A stretch of DNA of 64,000 nucleotides from Leucobacter chromiisoli (GTDB lineage: Bacteria; Actinomycetota; Actinomycetes; Actinomycetales; Microbacteriaceae). The DNA lies in the NCBI RefSeq assembly GCF_016522505.1, contig NZ_JAEHOH010000012.1, positions 1-64,000 of the forward strand. Reading direction: 5' to 3'. This document shows, one piece after another, positions 43,742 to 53,769 of the stretch. Both the position numbers and the translations under genes were made by a program. The notes below the pieces were generated by a model that had not been told where the DNA came from, ran no database searches, and was given only the letters and a program-made list of their open reading frames with translations. Numbering within the stretch: position 1 is the stretch's first letter; every line of letters starts with the position of its first letter.

Positions 43742-44911
43742 CTAGCTCGAATACGCGCTGTTCTCGTGCACGTAGTCGTGCGTGAGGTCGTTGGTGCGGA
43801 TCGTCGCCGAGCAGTCTCCCGCGAACAGCTCGATCTCGACGTGCGTCCGCCGCGGGGTGAGGTCGCACTCCTCGACCGGGCGGTCGGGGGCCCCCGCGTG
43901 GCACAGGCGAACGCCGTTGAACGAGACGTCGACGCGGTAGGGGTCGAATGCGGCCTCCGTCGTGCCGATCGCGGCCAGCACCCGACCCCAGTTGGGGTCG
44001 TTGCCGAAGATGGCGGCCTTGAAGAGGTTGTTGCGGGCCACGGAGCGTCCGACCTCGGCGGCGTCCTCCTCCGTCGCGGCGCCCCGCACCTCGATGTCGA
44101 TGTCGTGGCTCGCGCCCTCGGCGTCGGCCTGAAGCTGGGACGCCAGGTCGTCGCAGAGGGCGGCGAGCGCAGCGGCGAACTCCTCCTCGTCGGGGGCGAC
44201 GCCCGACGCGCCGCTGGCGAGGAGGGACACCTGGTCGTTGGTCGACATGCAGCCGTCCGAGTCGAGCCGGTCGAAGCTGACGCGGGTGGCGCGGCGCAGC
44301 GCGCGGTCGAGCGCCCCGTCGTCGAGCAGGGCGTCGGTGGTGATGACGACGAGCATCGTGGCGAGTCCCGGCGCCAGCATGCCGGCCCCCTTCGCCATGC
44401 CCCCGATCGTCCACCGCGCGCCCTCGTCTCCGCCCTCGCGCACCGCGGTCTTCTCGACCGAGTCCGTGGTCAGGATCGCGGCCGGAGCGGTCGCGTCGTC
44501 CTCGGCGAGCACGGCCGCGAGGGTCGGCACGCCGCCGACGATCCGGTCGCGGAACGCCTGGTCGCCCGTGCCGATGAGGCCCGTCGAGCAGACGAGGATC
44601 TCCTCGGCGCGCGCGTCGCCGAGGGCCGCTGCCACCGCCTCGGCGGTGAGCCGGGTCGTCTCGTAGCCGAAGTCGCCCGTGAAGCAGTTGGCGCCTCCCG
44701 AGTTCAGCACCACCGCTCGTGCCGTGCCGCCGGCGATGACCTTCCGGCTCCACAGGATCGGGTTCGCCTGGGCGCGATTGCCGGTGAACACGGCGGCGCT
44801 CGCGCGGGCCGGCCCGTCGTTGACGACGAGGGCGAGATCGGGCTTGCCGGTGCTCTTGAGGCCGACCGCGATGCCGGCCGAACGGAACCCGCGGGGGGTG
44901 GTGACGCTCAC
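43742..44911 (-). CDS. argJ: Bifunctional ornithine acetyltransferase / N-acetylglutamate synthase
   Basis: A 389-residue ArgJ, which recycles the acetyl group from N-acetylornithine to glutamate. The autoproteolysis site is in GMLAPGLATMLVV, with the Ala-Thr bond giving the N-terminal nucleophile Thr. Other landmarks are NSGGANCFTG, STGLIGT, SDGCMSTNDQVSLLASG and the C-terminal RTNDLTHDYVHENSAYSS. The GTG has AAGGAG upstream. It lies between argC (70 bases away) and argB (21 bases), so the three form an operon in the order C-J-B. Confidence 0.94.
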   Translation of the reverse strand: MSVTTPRGFRSAGIAVGLKSTGKPDLALVVNDGPARASAAVFTGNRAQANPILWSRKVIAGGTARAVVLNSGGANCFTGDFGYETTRLTAEAVAAALGDARAEEILVCSTGLIGTGDQAFRDRIVGGVPTLAAVLAEDDATAPAAILTTDSVEKTAVREGGDEGARWTIGGMAKGAGMLAPGLATMLVVITTDALLDDGALDRALRRATRVSFDRLDSDGCMSTNDQVSLLASGASGVAPDEEEFAAALAALCDDLASQLQADAEGASHDIDIEVRGAATEEDAAEVGRSVARNNLFKAAIFGNDPNWGRVLAAIGTTEAAFDPYRVDVSFNGVRLCHAGAPDRPVEECDLTPRRTHVEIELFAGDCSATIRTNDLTHDYVHENSAYSS

Positions 44912-44981
44912 TGCTGCTCCTTGCTGCTGAACGGGGGTGCCGCGGCGGTATGGCCGCCGGGGCCCATCTGGTCGGCGGGGC

Positions 44982-46091
44982 TCACGGGGCGACGCCGTCG
45001 ACGGGCAGACCGGTGGCCTCGGGCAGGCCGAGGGCGATGTTGGCCGACTGGATCGCCGCCCCGGCGGTGCCCTTCGCCAGGTTGTCGAGCGCCGCGACCA
45101 CGACGACGCGGCCGGCGGCCTCGTCGACGGCGAGGCCCATGAGGCAGGTGTTCGCGCCGAGCGCGTCGGCCGTGCGCGGGAAGACCCCCTCGGGCAGCAG
45201 GTGCACGAACGGCTCGTCGGCGTAGGCGCGCTCCCAGGCCTCGCGCACCCGGGCCGGGTCGATGCCCGCGGCGATCCTGGCCGTCGAGGTCGCGAGGATG
45301 CCGCGGCTCATCGGGACGAGCACCGGGGTGAAGCTGATCGTGGGCTCGCCGCGCGCGCCGGCTCCCCGCAGCGCCTGGCGGATCTCGGGGATGTGGCGGT
45401 GGCCGCCGCCGACGGCGTAGGGGTTCGCGGTTCCCATGAGCTCGGCGCCGAGCAGGTGGGTCTTCGCGGCCCTGCCGGCGCCCGAGGGCCCCACGGCCAG
45501 CACGCTCACGAGGTCGCCCGCCTCGATCACGCCCGCGGCGATGCCCGGGGCCAGCGACAGCGCGACGGTCGAGGCGTTGCACCCGGGAGCGGCGATCCGC
45601 GACGCCCCCACGAGGGCCTCCCGCTGCTTGCCGGGCAGGTCGCCGGCGCCGACGCCCTCGGCAGGGCGCGGATCGGCGCCGCCCGGATCGGCGCCGCGCG
45701 CGACGAGCAGCTCCGGCACCCCGTAGGTCCACGCCTCGTGGTGCTCGCCGCCGTAGAACGCCGCCCAGTCGGAGGGGTCGGCGAGCCTGTGGTCGGCTCC
45801 GCAGTCGACGGCGAGGCGGACGTTCCGCAGCTCGTCGGTGAGCGCCCCGGAGGCGCCGTGCGGCAGCGCGAAGAACACGACGTCGTGGCCGTCGAGCACG
45901 TCGGGCACGGTCTCCTGCAGGGTCAGGCCCGCGAGCGACCGCAGGTGCGGCTGCGACTCGATGAGCGGACGGCCGGCGCTCGAGTGCCCGGTGACGGTGC
46001 GGATGTCGAACTCGGGGTGGCCGGCGAGCAGGCGCAGCAGCTCGCCTCCCGCGTATCCCGAAGCACCGGCGACGGCGACGCTGTATCCCAT
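44982..46091 (-). CDS. argC: N-acetyl-gamma-glutamyl-phosphate reductase
   Basis: A 369-residue ArgC, reducing N-acetylglutamyl phosphate to the semialdehyde with NADPH. The Rossmann motif is [18 protein letters not shown]; the catalytic Cys is in [42 protein letters not shown] is the conserved substrate region. About 25 extra residues ([16 protein letters not shown] and flanks) are inserted after YGVPELL, where most homologues pass directly to the PGKQREAL segment; the inserted DNA contains a duplicated ggatcggcgccgc. The ATG at 46091 has AGGAG seven bases upstream. First gene of argCJB. Confidence 0.93.
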   Translation of the reverse strand: MGYSVAVAGASGYAGGELLRLLAGHPEFDIRTVTGHSSAGRPLIESQPHLRSLAGLTLQETVPDVLDGHDVVFFALPHGASGALTDELRNVRLAVDCGADHRLADPSDWAAFYGGEHHEAWTYGVPELLVARGADPGGADPRPAEGVGAGDLPGKQREALVGASRIAAPGCNASTVALSLAPGIAAGVIEAGDLVSVLAVGPSGAGRAAKTHLLGAELMGTANPYAVGGGHRHIPEIRQALRGAGARGEPTISFTPVLVPMSRGILATSTARIAAGIDPARVREAWERAYADEPFVHLLPEGVFPRTADALGANTCLMGLAVDEAAGRVVVVAALDNLAKGTAGAAIQSANIALGLPEATGLPVDGVAP

Positions 46092-46248
46092 CTGCGCTCC
46101 TCGCACGTGTAGATCTGGGTTCCGTGACGGCCGGGGCGGGCCGCCACGGAGGCGAACAGCTACCATTCTGGCACTACCCGGCCCGCGCAGCACGGCGCCC
46201 CCGTCGCGCCCTCCGCCGGCCCGGATCCCGAGACGACGCGGCCGGCCG

Positions 46249-47187
46249 TCAGAAATCGGCGATGACCAGCTTCTTCATCTCCATCATGGCGTACGCGTTC
46301 GGCCGCCGCATGAGCTCGGCCATGTTCGCCGGCACGATCTGCCAGCTCACACCGGCGGGGTCGGCCAGCCAGCCGCACTGCTCGGCCTCGGGGACCGCCG
46401 ACAGCGCCGACCACAGCCGGTCGATCTCCTCCTGGTCCTCGCACAGCACCTCGAGCGACATGCCGCAGGTGAAGGAGAACGCCTGCTCCACACCCGAATC
46501 CATCGCGGTGAACCACTGGTCCCCGATCCTGAAATCGCTGAACATCACGTCACCGGGGCGGGCCGGGCCCGTCTGCTCGGGGTAGGGCACGCGGATCCCG
46601 AGCTGGGCGTCCTCGAACACCGACAGGTAGCGGTCGACCGTCTCTGCCGCCCGGTTCTGGGCCGAGCCGCCGAAGAGCAGCGAGGGCATGAGGAACGGTC
46701 GGGGGTCGCCCTCGGGATCGGTGAGCGTCAGCTGCCAGCTCACTCCGAAGCGATCCTGCACCCAGCCGTAGCGCTTGCTGAAGGGGTACTCCTGGAGCGG
46801 CATCAGCACGCCGCCGCCCTCCGAGAGCACGTCCCAGAGCGCGTCGAGCCGCTCCCGCGCCTCCTGCTCGTCGTCGCCGAAGAACAGCGGGTCGAAGTTC
46901 AGCATGAAGGAGATGGACGGATTCGGGGCGAACTCGTCACCCGCGTTGATGAGCACGAGCCGGGTGTCGGCGATCGTCACCGCGACCGTCAGGGGCTCGC
47001 CCGCGAAGTCGAGCTGGAAGTCGGCGAGGCCCTCCCCTGCGCCCGGGTACCGCGACTCCGTCTCGGAGCTCGCCCCTCCGGGAGCGGCGGCGTCGAACGC
47101 TGAGGCGTAGAACCGCCCGGCCTCCTCCGCGTTCCGGTTGCACCAGATGTTGGGCACGATCCTCTGCCCTGCGGTCGATACGTTCAT
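46249..47187 (-). CDS. Two-domain VOC/PhnB-like protein
   Basis: A 312-residue protein made of two PhnB-like (3-demethylubiquinone-methyltransferase-type) glyoxalase-fold modules. Each opens with a W-C-N or Y-L-S-V-F type strand and ends with [14 protein letters not shown]-like or [16 protein letters not shown] words. The usual glyoxalase metal ligands are not obvious, so catalysis is doubtful; the family includes stress-induced and antibiotic-binding proteins of unknown chemistry. The ATG at 47187 has GAGGAGAGG upstream. It is a single-gene unit between argC and pheT. Confidence 0.78.
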   Translation of the reverse strand: MNVSTAGQRIVPNIWCNRNAEEAGRFYASAFDAAAPGGASSETESRYPGAGEGLADFQLDFAGEPLTVAVTIADTRLVLINAGDEFAPNPSISFMLNFDPLFFGDDEQEARERLDALWDVLSEGGGVLMPLQEYPFSKRYGWVQDRFGVSWQLTLTDPEGDPRPFLMPSLLFGGSAQNRAAETVDRYLSVFEDAQLGIRVPYPEQTGPARPGDVMFSDFRIGDQWFTAMDSGVEQAFSFTCGMSLEVLCEDQEEIDRLWSALSAVPEAEQCGWLADPAGVSWQIVPANMAELMRRPNAYAMMEMKKLVIADF

Positions 47188-47310
47188 GGCGGCCTCTCCT
47201 CGTCGTCGGGCGCCGCACGGGCCCGGCGGGCCCGCGCGACCACGCCCTCAGTCAGTATCCGCCTCGCCGGCCCCCGTCACAAGAGGCCCTCGTCGCGGAG
47301 GGCCGAGGCG

Positions 47311-47377
47311 GAAGCCCGGGCTCAGAGCGGGGCCGCAAGCCCGGGCGAGGCGGGAAGCGGGGCCGGAAGCCCGGGCC
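47311..47377. repeat. Direct repeats just downstream of pheT
   Basis: Three copies of a gaagcccgggc-like element lie at about 47311, 47336 and 47366, the last two embedded in a longer shared agcggggccg-aagcccgggc. They immediately follow the pheT stop. Each can form a small GC hairpin; a role as terminator is possible. Confidence 0.6.
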
Positions 47378-47382
47378 GGCTC

Positions 47383-49956
47383 CTACTCGCGGATCGTCGC
47401 CCCGAACGCCGCCTCGGCCGCGGCGACCCCCGCGAGCTTCGCCGCACTCGCCTCCTCGGCCTTCAGCGTGCGGTCGTCGGCGCGGAAGCGGAGCGCGAAG
47501 GTCAGCGCCTTCCGCCCCTCCTCGACGCCGGCGCCGCGGTAGTCGTCGACGACGCGGGCATCCTCCAGCAGCGCCCCGGCGCCCGAGACGACGGCGGCCA
47601 GCAGTTCGCCCGCGGGCACCTCGACCCTCACGACGAGCGTGAGGTCCTGGGTCGCCGCCGGGTACGCCGAGAGCGGACGGGTGTCGGGTTCGCGCGGCGC
47701 CAGCTCCATGAGGAGGCCGAGGTCGAGCTCGAACGCGGAGACCCTGCCGGGGAGGTGGTGGGCGGCGACGGTCTCGGGCAGCAGCTCCCCGGCCACGCCG
47801 ACGACCCGCAGCCCCTCCTCCGAGCGCACGCTCAGCTCGGCGGTGCGGCCGGGGTGGAACGCGCGGTGACTCCCCCGGCCCACGACGAGCTCGGCCGAGA
47901 CGGCTCCCGCGACGATCCGGGCCGCGTCGAGCGCGTCGGCCCAATCGGAGGCGCGGGCGGCCTCCCCGGGCTGCTTCAGCACGGCGTCGCCGAGCAGCAG
48001 CCCCGCGACGCGCAGCGGCTGAGTCGGGATCGAGGCGTTCACCTCCGCGAGCACGGCGTCGGCGGGCCGCGCCCCGAGCGGCGGCACCTCGTCGGTGCCG
48101 ATCCGCCCCGCCGGCTCGCCCGGCTCGAACACCGCACCGAACTCGACGAGCGCGAGATCGGTCATGCCGCGCGAGACGTTGCGCTGCGCCGCGGTGACGA
48201 GCCCCGGCAGCAGCGAGCGGCGCAGGAAGGGCGCCCCGCCGTCGAGGGGGTTGGCGAGCCGCACGGCCGCCACGCTCCCCTCGGCGTCGCCGCTCCCGGC
48301 TCCGAACGCGTCGAGCTGCTCGCGTGCCACGAAGGGGTAGCTCTGCACCTCGTCGAACCCGGCGGCCGTCACGACGTTCGCGGCGCGGCGGCGCAGCCGC
48401 TGCTCGCGGCTGAGCCCGCGCCCCGCGGGCGCGACGGGCAGCACCGAGGGGATGCGGTCGTAGCCCACGATGCGCGCGACCTCCTCGACGAGGTCGGCGG
48501 GTCGGGTCAGGTCGCTGCGCCAGCTCGGCGGGGTGACGAAGAGCAGGTCGGGGTCGCCGGCCGCGCCGAGGGAGACGGAGCAGCCGATGGTCTCGAGCGC
48601 ACCGTGGATCTCGTCGGCCGTGTAGTCGGTGCCGAGCAGGCCGTTGACGCTCGCGAGCGACAGGCGCACCACCGCGGGCTCCCAGGGAGTCGCGATCTCG
48701 GTGCCGAGCTCGTCGGCCGCGCCTCCGCCCAGCTCGACCAGCAGGTCGACCATGCGCTGCGCGGCCGCGCGGGCGACGAGGGGGTCGACCCCGCGCTCGA
48801 ACCGCTTCGACGCCTCGCTCGGCAGCTTGTGACGGCGGACGGATCGGGCGATCGAGACCGGGTCGAAGCTCGCCGCCTCGACGAGCACGTCGACCGTGCC
48901 GTCGTCCGTCTTCGTCGACTGGCCGCCCATGACGCCGGCGAGGCCGATGGCCCCGGACTCGTCGGCGATGACCAGGTCCTCCGGGTGCAGCTCGCGCTCC
49001 TGCTCGTCGAGCGTGACGAGCGTCTCGCCCGCAGCGGCACGGCGCACCGTGATGCCCCCGTCCAGCTTCGCGAGGTCGTAGGCGTGCAGCGGCTGACCCA
49101 GCTCGAGCATCACGTAGTTCGAGATGTCGACGGGCAGCGAGAGCGCACGGATTCCCGCGAGCTGCAGGCGCGCGACCATCCACGGCGGCGTGGGGCGGGC
49201 GGCGTCGATCCCGCGCACGATGCGCGCGATGAAGCCGGCGGCCCCCTCGCGACCCCGGATCGGCGCCTCGTCGGCGAGCACCACGGGGAAGCCGGCGGCG
49301 GGCGCGACGGTCACGGCGAGCGCGGGGTCGCGGAACTCGGCGCCGGTGGAGTGCGCGTACTCGCGCGCGACGCCGCGGATGGAGAAGGCGTAGCCGCGAT
49401 CCGGGGTCACGTTGATCTCGACGGCGCTCTGGTCGAGCCCGAGCAGCGCGAGCGCGTCGGCGCCGGGCTCGGGATCGTTCCCGTTCTCGGCGGAGAAGCC
49501 GAGTCGGGAGAGCACGATGATGCCGTCGTGGTCCTCGCCGAGCGAGAGCTCCCGCGCCGACGCGATCATGCCGTCCGAGACGTGGCCGTACGTCTGGCGG
49601 GCCGCGATCCTGAAGTCGCCCGGCAGCACGGCGCCGGGCAGGGTCACGACGACCTTGTCGCCGGGGCCGAAGTTGTGGGCGCCGCACACGATGCCGCGCA
49701 CGTCCTCGCCGCCGTCGGCGGCGCGCTCACCGGGAGCGGCCACGCGCACCTGGCACCAGTTGATCGTCTTGCCGTTCGACTGCGGCTCGGGCTCCTGGGC
49801 GAGCACCTCGCCCACGACCACGGGGCCCGTCACGTCGAACCGGCGGATCGACTCCTCCTCGAAGCCCACGCGCACCAGGTCGGCGTGCACCTGCTCGGGG
49901 GTGGCGCCGGCGGGCAGCGAGACGAACTCGCCGAGCCAGCTCAGTGGGATACGCAT
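47383..49956 (-). CDS. pheT: Phenylalanyl-tRNA synthetase beta subunit
   Basis: An 857-residue bacterial PheT. It has the N-terminal tRNA-binding (EMAP/OB) domain (about 40-155, including SDGMIASARELSLG), the B3/B4 editing region, B5 DNA-binding-fold modules (RSDLTRPADLVEEVARIVGYDRIP), the pseudo-catalytic core (FLRRSLLPGLVTAAQRNVSRG) and the C-terminal FDX-ACB domain. The ATG at 49956 is preceded by CGGAGGCCTGGTCTG. That string duplicates the last codons of pheS, so the ribosome site of pheT appears to derive from a copy of the pheS end. Confidence 0.96.
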   Translation of the reverse strand: MRIPLSWLGEFVSLPAGATPEQVHADLVRVGFEEESIRRFDVTGPVVVGEVLAQEPEPQSNGKTINWCQVRVAAPGERAADGGEDVRGIVCGAHNFGPGDKVVVTLPGAVLPGDFRIAARQTYGHVSDGMIASARELSLGEDHDGIIVLSRLGFSAENGNDPEPGADALALLGLDQSAVEINVTPDRGYAFSIRGVAREYAHSTGAEFRDPALAVTVAPAAGFPVVLADEAPIRGREGAAGFIARIVRGIDAARPTPPWMVARLQLAGIRALSLPVDISNYVMLELGQPLHAYDLAKLDGGITVRRAAAGETLVTLDEQERELHPEDLVIADESGAIGLAGVMGGQSTKTDDGTVDVLVEAASFDPVSIARSVRRHKLPSEASKRFERGVDPLVARAAAQRMVDLLVELGGGAADELGTEIATPWEPAVVRLSLASVNGLLGTDYTADEIHGALETIGCSVSLGAAGDPDLLFVTPPSWRSDLTRPADLVEEVARIVGYDRIPSVLPVAPAGRGLSREQRLRRRAANVVTAAGFDEVQSYPFVAREQLDAFGAGSGDAEGSVAAVRLANPLDGGAPFLRRSLLPGLVTAAQRNVSRGMTDLALVEFGAVFEPGEPAGRIGTDEVPPLGARPADAVLAEVNASIPTQPLRVAGLLLGDAVLKQPGEAARASDWADALDAARIVAGAVSAELVVGRGSHRAFHPGRTAELSVRSEEGLRVVGVAGELLPETVAAHHLPGRVSAFELDLGLLMELAPREPDTRPLSAYPAATQDLTLVVRVEVPAGELLAAVVSGAGALLEDARVVDDYRGAGVEEGRKALTFALRFRADDRTLKAEEASAAKLAGVAAAEAAFGATIRE

Positions 49957-49957
49957 C

Positions 49958-50040
49958 AGACCAGGCCTCCGGTGTTGAACTCGCGTGCCGCGCGCACGCC
50001 TGTGACGTTGTGGATCCGGTTCACCTAGACCAGGCCTCCG
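49958..50040. repeat. 69-base tandem duplication spanning the pheS-pheT junction
   Basis: agaccaggcctccg is found at 50027-50040 (pheS 3' end, overlapping its stop codon) and at 49958-49971 (just before the pheT ATG), exactly 69 bases apart, a multiple of three. The neighbouring ttcaac is also shared. The intergenic region thus looks like a decayed duplicate of the last 23 codons of pheS. Confidence 0.75.
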
Positions 50041-51065
50041 AACTGGGCGTTGAAGCGGATGTCGCCCTCGACCATGTCGCGCATGTCGTTGAGGTCGTGG
50101 CGGAACTGCAGGGTGCGCTCGATGCCCATGCCGAAGGCGAAGCCCTGGTACTCGTCGGGGTCGATGCCCGCAGCGGCGAGCACGTTCGGGTCGACCATGC
50201 CGCAGCCGCCCCACTCGACCCACCGGGCGCCGCCCTTGGCGTGCGGCTGCCACACGTCCATCTCGGCCGAGGGCTCGGTGAACGGGAAGAAGTTCGGACG
50301 CAGGCGGATCTCCGCCTCCTCGCCGAACATCTGGCGGGCGAAGTGCTCGAGTGTGCCCCGCAGGTGGGCCATCGTGAGGCCGCGGTCGATCGCGAGCCCC
50401 TCAATCTGCTGGAAGACCGGGGTGTGCGTCGCATCGAGCTCGTCGGTGCGGTAGACGCGACCGGGCGCGACGACGTAGACGGGCAGCTCGCGCTCGAGCA
50501 GCGCCCGGATCTGCACCGGCGAGGTGTGCGTGCGCAGCAGCAGGTGGCGGTCGGCCGGCTCGACGAAGAACGTGTCCTGCATCGCTCGCGCCGGGTGGTC
50601 GGGGTCGAAGCCGAGGGCGTCGAAGTTGAACCACTCGTGCTCGATCTCGGGGCCCTCGGCGACCTCCCAGCCCATGCCGATGAAGATGTCGGCCGCCTCG
50701 TCCTGCAGCTGGGCGAGGGGGTGGCGGGTCCCGGCGCGCCTGCGGACGGGGGCGGCCGTCACGTCGACCGTCTCGGCGACCAGGCGTTCGGCGGCCTCCT
50801 TCTCGGCGAGCTCGGCCTCGCGGCTCCGGTACGCGCCCTCGATGCGACCGCGGGCCTGGCCCATGAGCTTGCCGGTGGCGGCCTTCTCGTCCTTGGGCAC
50901 CTCGCGCATCCTGCGGTTCAGACCGGCGATGGCGGAGGCCTCCCCGGCGTGCTCGGTGCGGGCGGCTTTCAGCTCGGCGACGGTGCTAGCCGCGGCGAAG
51001 GCGGCGAGCGCCGCATCGACTGCGGCGTCGACCGCGTCCTGGGAGATCGGAGAAGTGTCTGACAC
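50025..51065 (-). CDS. pheS: Phenylalanyl-tRNA synthetase alpha subunit
   Basis: A 346-residue PheS catalytic subunit. An N-terminal coiled coil (about 10-85) binds tRNA; class II motifs follow: motif 1 (GWEVAEGPEIEHEWFNFDAL), motif 2 (VVAPGRVYRTDELDATHTPVFQQIEGL), and motif 3 (GFAFGMGIERTLQFRHDL). The chain ends GGLV. The GTG at 51065 (VSDTSPISQ) fits homologues; a TTG at 51074 is the in-frame alternative. A TAAGCT lies eight bases before the GTG, so this start may also be near-leaderless. It is followed by pheT after 68 bases. Confidence 0.95.
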   Translation of the reverse strand: MSDTSPISQDAVDAAVDAALAAFAAASTVAELKAARTEHAGEASAIAGLNRRMREVPKDEKAATGKLMGQARGRIEGAYRSREAELAEKEAAERLVAETVDVTAAPVRRRAGTRHPLAQLQDEAADIFIGMGWEVAEGPEIEHEWFNFDALGFDPDHPARAMQDTFFVEPADRHLLLRTHTSPVQIRALLERELPVYVVAPGRVYRTDELDATHTPVFQQIEGLAIDRGLTMAHLRGTLEHFARQMFGEEAEIRLRPNFFPFTEPSAEMDVWQPHAKGGARWVEWGGCGMVDPNVLAAAGIDPDEYQGFAFGMGIERTLQFRHDLNDMRDMVEGDIRFNAQFGGLV

Positions 51066-51137
51066 AGGGATCAAGCTTACCGTGCCCGGGCGCCGGGCCG
51101 GGGCGAAGCGTCCCCGACCCGGCCCCGGGTCGGCCGT

Positions 51138-53558
51138 CTACGCCCCGGCCTGCACGCGGTTGAGGAATCTCCTCGTGCGCTCCTCTCGAGGGCGGTCGAA
51201 GACCTCCTCGGCGGGCCCCTCCTCGACGATGACGCCCTGGTCCATGAACACCACCCAGTCGGCGACCTCGCGGGCGAAGCGCATCTCGTGGGTGACCACG
51301 ACCATCGTCAGCCCCTCGGCCGCGAGCTCGGTCATGACCCGCAGCACCTCGTCGACCAGCTCGGGGTCGAGCGCGCTCGTCGGCTCGTCGAACAGCAGCA
51401 CCTCCGGCTCCATCGCGAGCGCCCGGGCGATCGCGACGCGCTGCTGCTGACCGCCGGAGAGCTGATGCGGGTACTTGTCGGCGTGCGCGTCCATGCCCAC
51501 CTTCGCCAGCAGCTCGAGCGCGAGCGCACGGGTGTCGGCGCGGCTCGCGACGCGCAGGTAGTCGGGGGCGAAGGTGACGTTCTCGAGCACCGTCTGGTGC
51601 GGGAACAGGTTGAACTGCTGGAACACCATGCCGACCCGGGCGCGGGTCCTCGCGAGCACGCGATCCGGGGCCGGCCGGGCGGAGCCGTCCGCTGCGCGGG
51701 TGTATCCGACGGGCTCGCCGCGGTAGAGGACGTCGCCGCCGTCGATCTGCTCCATCGCGTTGAGGGTGCGGATCATGGTGGTCTTGCCCGATCCCGAGGG
51801 GCCGATCACGGCTACGACCTCGCCCCGGTGCACGTCGAGGTCGATGCCCTTGAGCACTTCGACGCTGCCGTACGACTTCCGCTCGTCCCTGACGCTGATG
51901 ACGACCTCGCCCTCGTGGGGCGTGCGCTCCCGCTTCGCAGCGGGCGGGATCACGTCGATCGAGGAGGTGGCGGTGCCGAGCCTCGCCCGCTTCCCGCGCC
52001 GGTTCACGTCGAGTCTGCGCTCCAGGTACTTCAGCGCCTGGTCGAAGACGGTGACGATCATGACGTAGAACACGCCGACCACGAGCAGCGTCTCGAGCAC
52101 CTTGAAGTTCTGGGTGTAGAGCCGCTGACCGACCAGCAGGATCTCGGTGAGCGAGATGGCCGAGACGAGCGACGTCAGCTTGATGATGGTGACGAGCTCG
52201 TTGCCGAGCGCGGGGAGGGCGACCCGGAACGCCTGCGGGATCACGATGAGCCGCTGCACGCCCCGCCACGGGATGCCGAGCGCCCGGCCCGCCTCGCCCT
52301 GCCCGCCCGCGACGGAGGACAGGCCGCCGCGGTGGATCTCCGAGATGTAGGCCGTCTCCGAGAGCACGAGGGCGATGAGTCCCGCCATGAAAGGGGATCC
52401 CACGATCGTGCGCAGCTCGGGGATCACCTGGGGCGCGTTGTAGACGAAGATGAGGAGCACCAGGAGCGGCAGCGAGCGGAAGAACCAGACGTAGACGCCC
52501 AGGATCCCGCGCAGCCACGCCTGCCGCGACTGGCGGCCGAGCGCGACGAGCATGCCGAGCACCGTCGAGATGGTCCAGGCGAGCGCGGAGAGCGCGAGCA
52601 CGGTGAGCGTCGCGTTCCAGAAGTCCGCGTGCGCGAAGAGGCTGAAGAAGTAGGGCCAGTCGAAGGAGAAGCCCCCGCCCGCGCTCGCGGCGTCGGCCTG
52701 CGATCCGAGCGCCTCTTCGACCGCCTCGGGATCCGGCTCCTCGAGGTTGTACTCGGTCAGCAGCGCCTGGTAGCTGCCGTCGGCGCGCATCTCGTCGAGC
52801 CCGGCGCGCAGCTGGTCCGCGAGCTCGGCGTTGCCCTGAGCCACCGCGATGCCGACCGGCACGGGGAAGAGCAGCTCCGTGCTCGTGAGCGCCAGCGCGC
52901 CGTTCGAGGAGTCCACGGCCGTCTTCCCCACGGCGGCGTCGGTGACCTGCACGTCGACCTGCCCGGCGAGGAGCGCCTGCGTCCCCTCGGTGTCGGCGGC
53001 GAAGTCGCGCACGTCGATCGCCCGCTCGCCGGCGTCGAGGCACTCCTGGCTCGCCTCGCCGCGCAGCTGGGTGGCGACCTCGCCGCCCTTGATCACGGCG
53101 ACGCTCAGCCCGCAGAGGTCGGAGGCGTCGCGCGCGGGCTCCGCGTCGGCGGGGGTGACGATCGAGTTGCCCGTCATGAAGTACGGGATGAAGTCGACGA
53201 GACGCGCACGGTCCTCGGTGATGTAGAGCGCGGAGGCGATGACGTCGAAGTGGCCGGCCTGGAGGTTCGGGACGAGCTGCTCGAAGCGGGTGTCGACGAA
53301 CTCGGCCTCGCGGTCGAGCTCGGCCGAGAGGCCCCGCATGAAGTCGGGATCGAAGCCGGAGGGCTCGTCGCCGTCGAGGTAGGCGTACGGCGGGTAGGTG
53401 AGGTCGGAGCCGATCCTGAGCGTCTCACCGCTCGCCGAGTCGTCGGCTTCGGCGGCCTGCGCCGTCTGGAGCGGCACGAGGACCGCGAGGATCGCCATGA
53501 CCACCGCGGCGAGAGCGGCGAACGCGCCGCGGGCACCGCGGACTCTTCTCTGAATCAT
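51138..53558 (-). CDS. Polar amino-acid-type ABC transporter: binding protein, permease and ATPase fused in one chain
   Basis: An 806-residue fusion. Residues 1-36 are a signal or anchor helix ending AQAAEA. About 45-275 is a family 3 solute-binding domain ([23 protein letters not shown]). About 315-515 is a His/Gln/Arg-type permease with the EAA loop ([14 protein letters not shown]). About 552-800 is the ATPase with GPSGSGKT (586-593), a [10 protein letters not shown]-loop, [19 protein letters not shown] and the H-loop THEM. All three parts appear intact. Homologous systems usually encode them separately, or fuse only binding protein and permease. It is divergent from a GntR regulator and a DUF1989 gene, suggesting a nitrogenous or guanidino-type substrate. 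Confidence 0.9.
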   Translation of the reverse strand: MIQRRVRGARGAFAALAAVVMAILAVLVPLQTAQAAEADDSASGETLRIGSDLTYPPYAYLDGDEPSGFDPDFMRGLSAELDREAEFVDTRFEQLVPNLQAGHFDVIASALYITEDRARLVDFIPYFMTGNSIVTPADAEPARDASDLCGLSVAVIKGGEVATQLRGEASQECLDAGERAIDVRDFAADTEGTQALLAGQVDVQVTDAAVGKTAVDSSNGALALTSTELLFPVPVGIAVAQGNAELADQLRAGLDEMRADGSYQALLTEYNLEEPDPEAVEEALGSQADAASAGGGFSFDWPYFFSLFAHADFWNATLTVLALSALAWTISTVLGMLVALGRQSRQAWLRGILGVYVWFFRSLPLLVLLIFVYNAPQVIPELRTIVGSPFMAGLIALVLSETAYISEIHRGGLSSVAGGQGEAGRALGIPWRGVQRLIVIPQAFRVALPALGNELVTIIKLTSLVSAISLTEILLVGQRLYTQNFKVLETLLVVGVFYVMIVTVFDQALKYLERRLDVNRRGKRARLGTATSSIDVIPPAAKRERTPHEGEVVISVRDERKSYGSVEVLKGIDLDVHRGEVVAVIGPSGSGKTTMIRTLNAMEQIDGGDVLYRGEPVGYTRAADGSARPAPDRVLARTRARVGMVFQQFNLFPHQTVLENVTFAPDYLRVASRADTRALALELLAKVGMDAHADKYPHQLSGGQQQRVAIARALAMEPEVLLFDEPTSALDPELVDEVLRVMTELAAEGLTMVVVTHEMRFAREVADWVVFMDQGVIVEEGPAEEVFDRPREERTRRFLNRVQAGA

Positions 53559-53578
53559 GCAGACGACGCTACGGATAG

Positions 53579-53757
53579 TTGAACAATTTTGTCAAGGTGA
53601 AGTTATGCAACACATTGGCGGGGCAATCGATCGTTTCTGCTTCCCCTCCCGCAAATCCCCTGCTTATCAGGGCCTGGAGGGCATGCTCACACGCGGCGCG
53701 CGCGGTCCCTGAGGTGCTGCCGTCCGCCAGATCGGAGTATATTGATGAACAATTGCT
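53579..53757. promoter_or_regulatory. Shared control region of the fused ABC transporter and gntR, with repeated TGAACAATT
   Basis: This AT-rich divergent region contains TTGAACAATTTTGTCAA (53579-53595), with TTGA/TCAA ends, close to the ABC start. A second site, gatgaacaattgctc (about 53743-53757), lies just before gntR. Both share TGAACAATT. A plus-strand TATATT near 53737 could be the gntR -10 box, which would put the second site at the transcription start. Binding by the adjacent GntR protein at both sites is the natural inference. Confidence 0.5.
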
Positions 53758-53769
53758 CGAGAAGTTGCT

